Origin: Streptosporangiaceae bacterium
GTDB taxonomy: Bacteria; Actinomycetota; Actinomycetes; Streptosporangiales; Streptosporangiaceae
Length of the DNA stretch: 9,547 nt
Direction: 5' to 3'
Assembly: GCA_030045295.1 (NCBI GenBank)
Contig: JASIGD010000366.1
Location: forward strand, 1-9,547
In this document: piece after piece, positions 6,476 through 9,547 of the stretch
Layout: each line of letters begins with the position of its first letter
Position numbering within the stretch: the stretch's first letter is position 1
The notes under the pieces: model-generated
Database searches by the model: none
What the model was told of the DNA's origin: nothing
What the model saw: only the letters and a program-made list of their open reading frames with translations
Made by a program: the position numbers and the translations under genes

Positions 6476-7569
6476 TGCCCGCCGCGCGCCGGCATTCCGT
6501 GTTCCACCCGCTCGAGGTGGCGGCGGTCGAGCGGCTCACCGACGACGCCGTGGCCGTCACCTTCGACGTCCCGCCTGAGCTGCGCGAGGAGTTCCGCTTT
6601 CAGGCCGGGCAGCACGTGTCCATACGGTCTCCCGTGGTCGGGGACGACGTGCGGCGCAACTACTCGATCTGCGCCCCGGCGACCTCCGGGCGCCTGCGGA
6701 TCGGCGTCAAGCGCATCCCGGGCGGCGTTTTCTCCGGCTACGTAGCCGAGCATCTGCGCCCCGGCGACGTCCTCGACATCATGACCCCGACCGGCAGCTT
6801 CTCCACGGCGCTGCACCCTAGCCAGCGCAAGCGGTACGGCGCCATCGCGGCCGGCTCGGGCATCACCCCGGTGCTGTCCATCCTCAGCACCGCGCTGGAA
6901 GTCGAGCCCGGCAGCCGCGCCGTTCTGGTCTACGTCAACCGGACCACCCTGAACATCATGTTCCTGGAGGACCTCGAAGACCTGAAGAACCGCTACCCGG
7001 ACCGGTTCCAGCTGATCCACGTGCTCGACGAGGAGGCCCTGGACGTGGAGATCCTCTCGGGCCGGCTCGACGCCGACCGGCTCGGGCGCATCCTGGACTG
7101 CCTGGTCCTCCCCGACGACGTCGACGAGTGGTTCCTCTGCGGCCCGCTGCCGATGACCGACGTGGCCCGGGCGGTGCTGCTCGCCCGCGGAGCCGACGAC
7201 GAGCATATTCACCGCGAGCTCTTCTTCGTCGGCCCGCCGCCCGCAGCGGGGGACCGCACCTTCGCCGTAGCACAAGAACAGCCAAGCTCCGGGGCGTCGA
7301 TAACGGTCCTGCTCGACGGGCGCTCACAGAGCTTCATCCTGCCCGAAGACAGCTTCTCCATCCTCGACGCGACCCTCCGCTACCGGCCGGATGCCCCCTT
7401 CGCCTGCAAGAACGGAGTCTGCGGCACCTGCCGGGCCAAGGTCGTCGAGGGCAAGGTGCAGATGGACTCCAACTACGCCCTGGAGCCCGCCGAAGTCGCC
7501 GCCGGGTACGCGCTCGCCTGCCAGTCGCACCCGGCGGCCGATCGCGTCGTCATCGACTTCGACCAGTAG
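6472..7569 (+). CDS. paaE: 1,2-phenylacetyl-CoA epoxidase reductase PaaE
   Basis: PaaE transfers electrons from NADPH through FAD and a [2Fe-2S] centre to the diiron site of PaaA. The 365-residue protein has the expected order: FAD-binding ferredoxin-reductase domain with RNYS at 62-65, nucleotide-binding domain with GSGITP and FLCGP, and a C-terminal plant-type ferredoxin with cysteines C312, C317, C320 and C350 (C-x4-C-x2-C-x29-C), all present. ATG 6472 overlaps the paaD stop (ATGA); a second ATG follows at 6475. The frame is open far upstream within paaD, but that part shows no relation to the family. It is the last gene of the operon, 50 bases from the convergent TetR gene; I see no strong terminator between them. 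Confidence 0.96.
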   Translation: MMPAARRHSVFHPLEVAAVERLTDDAVAVTFDVPPELREEFRFQAGQHVSIRSPVVGDDVRRNYSICAPATSGRLRIGVKRIPGGVFSGYVAEHLRPGDVLDIMTPTGSFSTALHPSQRKRYGAIAAGSGITPVLSILSTALEVEPGSRAVLVYVNRTTLNIMFLEDLEDLKNRYPDRFQLIHVLDEEALDVEILSGRLDADRLGRILDCLVLPDDVDEWFLCGPLPMTDVARAVLLARGADDEHIHRELFFVGPPPAAGDRTFAVAQEQPSSGASITVLLDGRSQSFILPEDSFSILDATLRYRPDAPFACKNGVCGTCRAKVVEGKVQMDSNYALEPAEVAAGYALACQSHPAADRVVIDFDQ

Positions 7570-7619
7570 CGCGCATGGCTCTCGACGGGCCCGGCGTCCG
7601 GCCGGAACCCGTGACCGCT

Positions 7620-8216
7620 TCAGCGCTTGAGCCGGAGGCCGTCGAAGGCCACCCCGACGATGATCTCGGCCAGGTCACCGGGCCTGTCCCCGCTACGCGG
7701 CCGGTACCACTCCACCACCGAGTTGATCATTCCGTACAGGAGCCGGGAGATGGTCCCGGGATCGACGTCCGGCCGGAGGTCGCCCTCGCCCTGGGCCTGC
7801 GTCACCAGCCTCGCCACGGCGGCATCGAACTCGCGCCGCCGCGCGAGGGCCTGGCGTTCTGCCCTGGTGTTCCCGCGGACGCGCAGCAGCAGGGTGACGA
7901 AGGGCAGTTCAGACGCGAGCAGCAGCACGCTGCGGCGCGTCAGCTCCTCGAGCCGCGTGATCGCCGGCGCGTCCATCACCGAGATGTCGTCCAGCACGGC
8001 GAACAGCCCGTCCAGCGCCCGGCTCACGGCCAGCCGGAGCAGCTCCTCCTTGCCGACCACGTGGTGATAGATCGCCGACTTCGTGATGCCGAGCTCGCGG
8101 GACAGGTCCTCCATGCTCGTGCCGTCATACCCGCGGTCGTTGAAAACCTTGACCGCGCCGCGCAGCACGGACTCGAGGTCGTGGCCGGGCCGGCCGCGCC
8201 GCGTGTCCGCTTGCAT
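7620..8216 (-). CDS. paaR: TetR-family transcriptional regulator, probable PaaR repressor
   Basis: The 198-residue protein has a TetR N-terminal DNA-binding domain at about residues 14-60, with helix-turn-helix TSMEDLSRELGITKSAIYHH (33-52) and the typical GKEELL after it. The C-terminal ligand domain ends with a segment common in this group (DPGTISRLLYGMINSVVEWY). ATG 8216 is set by GAGGAG six bases upstream (minus strand); the open frame further upstream lacks family-like sequence. It is convergent with paaE, and copies of the same palindrome lie before it and before paaA, so it most likely represses both. Known PaaR repressors are released by phenylacetyl-CoA; the same effector is inferred. 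Symbol assigned by context, so less certain than the TetR call. Confidence 0.85.
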   Translation of the reverse strand: MQADTRRGRPGHDLESVLRGAVKVFNDRGYDGTSMEDLSRELGITKSAIYHHVVGKEELLRLAVSRALDGLFAVLDDISVMDAPAITRLEELTRRSVLLLASELPFVTLLLRVRGNTRAERQALARRREFDAAVARLVTQAQGEGDLRPDVDPGTISRLLYGMINSVVEWYRPRSGDRPGDLAEIIVGVAFDGLRLKR

Positions 8217-8275
8217 CCAGTACTCCTCACCGAGACAACCGCGGCGGCCGGAGGGGGCCCGGCACCGAGAAACCG

Positions 8276-8289
8276 ACCGAATGTTCAGT
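8276..8289. promoter_or_regulatory. Second TetR-type operator, upstream of the regulator gene
   Basis: ACCGAATGTTCAGT matches the paaA operator at 12 of 14 positions; the differences break symmetry, so weaker binding is plausible. It lies 60 bases upstream of the TetR start, at the predicted transcription start, which indicates autorepression. Confidence 0.65.
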
Positions 8290-8294
8290 CGAGA

Positions 8295-8322
8295 ACTCCA
8301 GCGTAGCAACCGCCGCTGTCAA
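8295..8322 (-). promoter_or_regulatory. Candidate promoter of the TetR gene
   Basis: On the minus strand a consensus TTGACA (8322-8317) is followed after 16 bases by TGGAGT (8300-8295), a weak -10. The predicted start near 8288 falls inside the operator. The -35 is convincing, the -10 is not. Confidence 0.45.
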
Positions 8323-8360
8323 CCGCACCCGAAGCGGGTCCGCGGCGCTGCGCCGCCGCC

Positions 8361-8392
8361 CGCGAGGCGCCGGATGGCATGGCCACCTCGCG
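8361..8392 (-). terminator. Possible hairpin terminator after the AbiEii-like gene
   Basis: CGCGAGG (8361-8367) pairs with CCTCGCG (8386-8392), and an inner TGGC-ATG-GCCA hairpin (8375-8385) stacks on it with a one-sided bulge. It begins a few bases after the stop at 8396 on the minus strand. No T-tract is visible, so termination is a guess from position. Confidence 0.3.
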
Positions 8393-8395
8393 CCG

Positions 8396-9052
8396 CTACG
8401 GCCGCGGCCAGGACGCAAATCTTTCCCGCAGCACGGCGACCTCACCCGGTCCGAGGCCAAAGGGCGCGAAGGCCTCGTCGGGCATCTGGTCGAGCCGCTG
8501 CCCGGCCTCGGCGAAGTCCCGGTCATCCAGGCCCGGATCCAGACGGCGCGCGAACCCGATCACCTGCCCGGCGCTGTAGCGTGCGAGGGCGGCGGCGGTG
8601 TCCACGTAATCACGCTCGTAGGAACGGCTGGCCAGGGCGCATACCTTGCCGCCGATCACGTCTTCCAGGTCCAGCACCGGGCCGATATCCATGGTCACCG
8701 GGCCGCGGCTGCGGTCAAAATAGGCCAGCTGCAGGGCCATCTGCCTGCCGCCAGGCGCGGTGATGATCCACTCGGCCAGTCCCTCGCCCAGACCGGGGAA
8801 GAGATCGGCCAGCCCAGAGCTCTGGTCGATCCGCTCAACCTCGAAGCCGGCCTCGCGCAGTGCGGCATCGACCGCCTCGGCGGCAGCTTCCACGCCGTTT
8901 TCATGGTCGGTGAACAGGTCGACGTCTTCGGTGAGCCTGTTGATCAGGCTGTACTGAATCAGGGCGTTGCCGCCTCCGAGCGCGAACCCGTGCCGCGCGG
9001 CCGCTCGCAGGGCGATGGCCGCGACGTTGCGGTGCAGTTCGTCGAGCGGCAT
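8396..9052 (-). CDS. AbiEii/AbiGii-family nucleotidyltransferase (putative toxin)
   Basis: The 218-residue protein fits the AbiEii (DUF1814) nucleotidyltransferase family, members of which act as type IV toxins or phage-abortive-infection effectors. Visible motifs: GGGNALIQ (26-33) followed by R39 and the metal-binding EDVDLF (D43, D45), then LEDVIGGKVCALASRSYERDYVD (K136, R143, D148, D151), the second family signature. The family's usual length is slightly greater, but both core motifs are intact, so it is probably active. ATG 9052 overlaps the stop of the upstream gene by one base (TGATG), indicating coupled expression. A much longer frame is open upstream but its sequence is a shadow of the partner gene. 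Toxicity is inferred from family; some members have housekeeping or unknown roles. Confidence 0.8.
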   Translation of the reverse strand: MPLDELHRNVAAIALRAAARHGFALGGGNALIQYSLINRLTEDVDLFTDHENGVEAAAEAVDAALREAGFEVERIDQSSGLADLFPGLGEGLAEWIITAPGGRQMALQLAYFDRSRGPVTMDIGPVLDLEDVIGGKVCALASRSYERDYVDTAAALARYSAGQVIGFARRLDPGLDDRDFAEAGQRLDQMPDEAFAPFGLGPGEVAVLRERFASWPRP

Positions 9053-9547
9053 CAAGCGGCGGGTGCCGTGACGGCGCGCAGCACCGGGTGGTGCTCTTCC
9101 CAGGCCTGCCGCACGCCCTTGGGCAGGTGCAGGTCCGGCCAGACGCGGATCAGCGTGTCGCGATCCAGATGGCTGGTCAGGTCCTCCGGGCGGGCCGCTT
9201 CCCCGAGCACGGTCTGATACATCGACCGAAGGATGAACGGGTCGTCCAGGTCGAACACGCGGCCCGGCGGACTCCAGTACAGCCGCAGCGGCAGCGTGAC
9301 GGTTCCGCCGGCCGGACCGCGCAGGTCGGCGAGGTCGGTGACCACGATCACGCGCCGGCCCGGGCGCGCCTGGTACTGCGTCCGCACCGCGGCGGGCGCG
9401 GCGACGGGGCTGTCTAGGTGGCGGTAGATCGTGGCGCGGGTGACCCCGAACCGATCGGCGATCTCGGCGACCGTGCACGCCCGCTTGCCGTCCGGGCTGC
9501 GCTCATCGTAGAGCTGGCGCGCGCGCGCGGCCTGGTCGGCCGATAGC
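9052..9547 (-). CDS. Helix-turn-helix protein upstream of AbiEii, resolvase-like HTH plus C-terminal domain (partial)
   Basis: The frame stays open from the right window edge to a TGA at 9052 (164 residues visible). The first 45 residues resemble the DNA-binding tail of serine resolvases/invertases: an Ala/Arg-rich helix (ADQAARARQLYDE), then TVAEIADRFGVTRATIYRHL. A linker leads to a domain of roughly 100 residues (LPLRLYWSPPGRVFDLDD, then LHLPKGVRQAWEEHHPVLR) that resembles proteins I associate with AbiEii partners in actinobacteria; this is memory, not a search. The only in-frame start in view is GTG 9387, which would drop the HTH, so the gene probably begins outside the window. Inferred role: DNA-binding antitoxin/regulator of the nucleotidyltransferase. 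It could instead be a serine recombinase whose catalytic domain lies beyond the edge, with a fused tail. Confidence 0.65.
   Translation of the reverse strand, partial: LSADQAARARQLYDERSPDGKRACTVAEIADRFGVTRATIYRHLDSPVAAPAAVRTQYQARPGRRVIVVTDLADLRGPAGGTVTLPLRLYWSPPGRVFDLDDPFILRSMYQTVLGEAARPEDLTSHLDRDTLIRVWPDLHLPKGVRQAWEEHHPVLRAVTAPAA

Noticed and set aside
6133..7275. A 380-residue minus-strand frame opposite paaD and paaE
   Set aside because: Antisense shadow typical of high-GC DNA; composition is abnormal and paaD/paaE are unambiguous.
7570..7619. Bidirectional terminator between paaE and the convergent TetR gene
   Set aside because: The only dyad seen, CCGG-CGT-CCGG, has a 4-bp stem and no T-tract on either strand.
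7128..8306. A 392-residue plus-strand frame spanning the paaE end and the TetR gene
   Set aside because: It crosses two well-supported convergent genes and shows no domain; composition is Arg/Pro-biased.
9053..9478. N-terminal 142-residue extension of the AbiEii-like frame
   Set aside because: It overlaps the upstream HTH gene in another frame and is Arg/Pro/Gly-rich; AbiEii homology begins at the ATG at 9052, which forms a TGATG overlap.

Overview
The window is very GC-rich with strongly G/C-biased third codon positions, GTG and TTG starts alongside ATG, and tight gene overlaps. All of this, together with the protein types, points to a high-GC actinobacterium. I cannot name the genus from the sequence. 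Nothing indicates rRNA, tRNA, CRISPR or an intact insertion sequence.

Layout. Positions 1-1168 (minus) hold the N-terminal two thirds of a copper/topaquinone amine oxidase, cut by the window edge. Divergent from it, 1362-2723 (plus) encodes a PLP-dependent group II amino-acid decarboxylase. The region between them is rich in inverted repeats, and one repeat ends exactly on the decarboxylase start codon. Next, 2921-3760 (plus) encodes an unrecognised protein with three predicted membrane segments and an Ig-like central domain. The core of the window, 3890-7569 (plus), is a complete paaABCDE operon encoding the phenylacetyl-CoA 1,2-epoxidase complex, with 4-base overlaps at all four internal junctions. 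A convergent TetR-family regulator (7620-8216, minus) follows and is probably the PaaR repressor. A perfect 14-bp palindrome in the paaA promoter and a 12/14 copy upstream of the TetR gene are the likely operators. The last segment (8396-9547, minus) is a two-gene unit: an AbiEii-type nucleotidyltransferase preceded by a protein carrying a resolvase/invertase-like helix-turn-helix, cut by the right edge.

How the genes may work together. An aromatic amino-acid decarboxylase (for example Phe to phenethylamine), a copper amine oxidase (phenethylamine to phenylacetaldehyde) and PaaABCDE (phenylacetyl-CoA to its ring epoxide) would supply three steps of an aerobic route from phenylalanine into phenylacetate catabolism. 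The aldehyde dehydrogenase, PaaK ligase and downstream Paa enzymes are not in the window. The substrates of the decarboxylase and oxidase are inferred from family and context, not read from the sequence. The AbiEii-like pair looks like an independent accessory module beside the catabolic locus.
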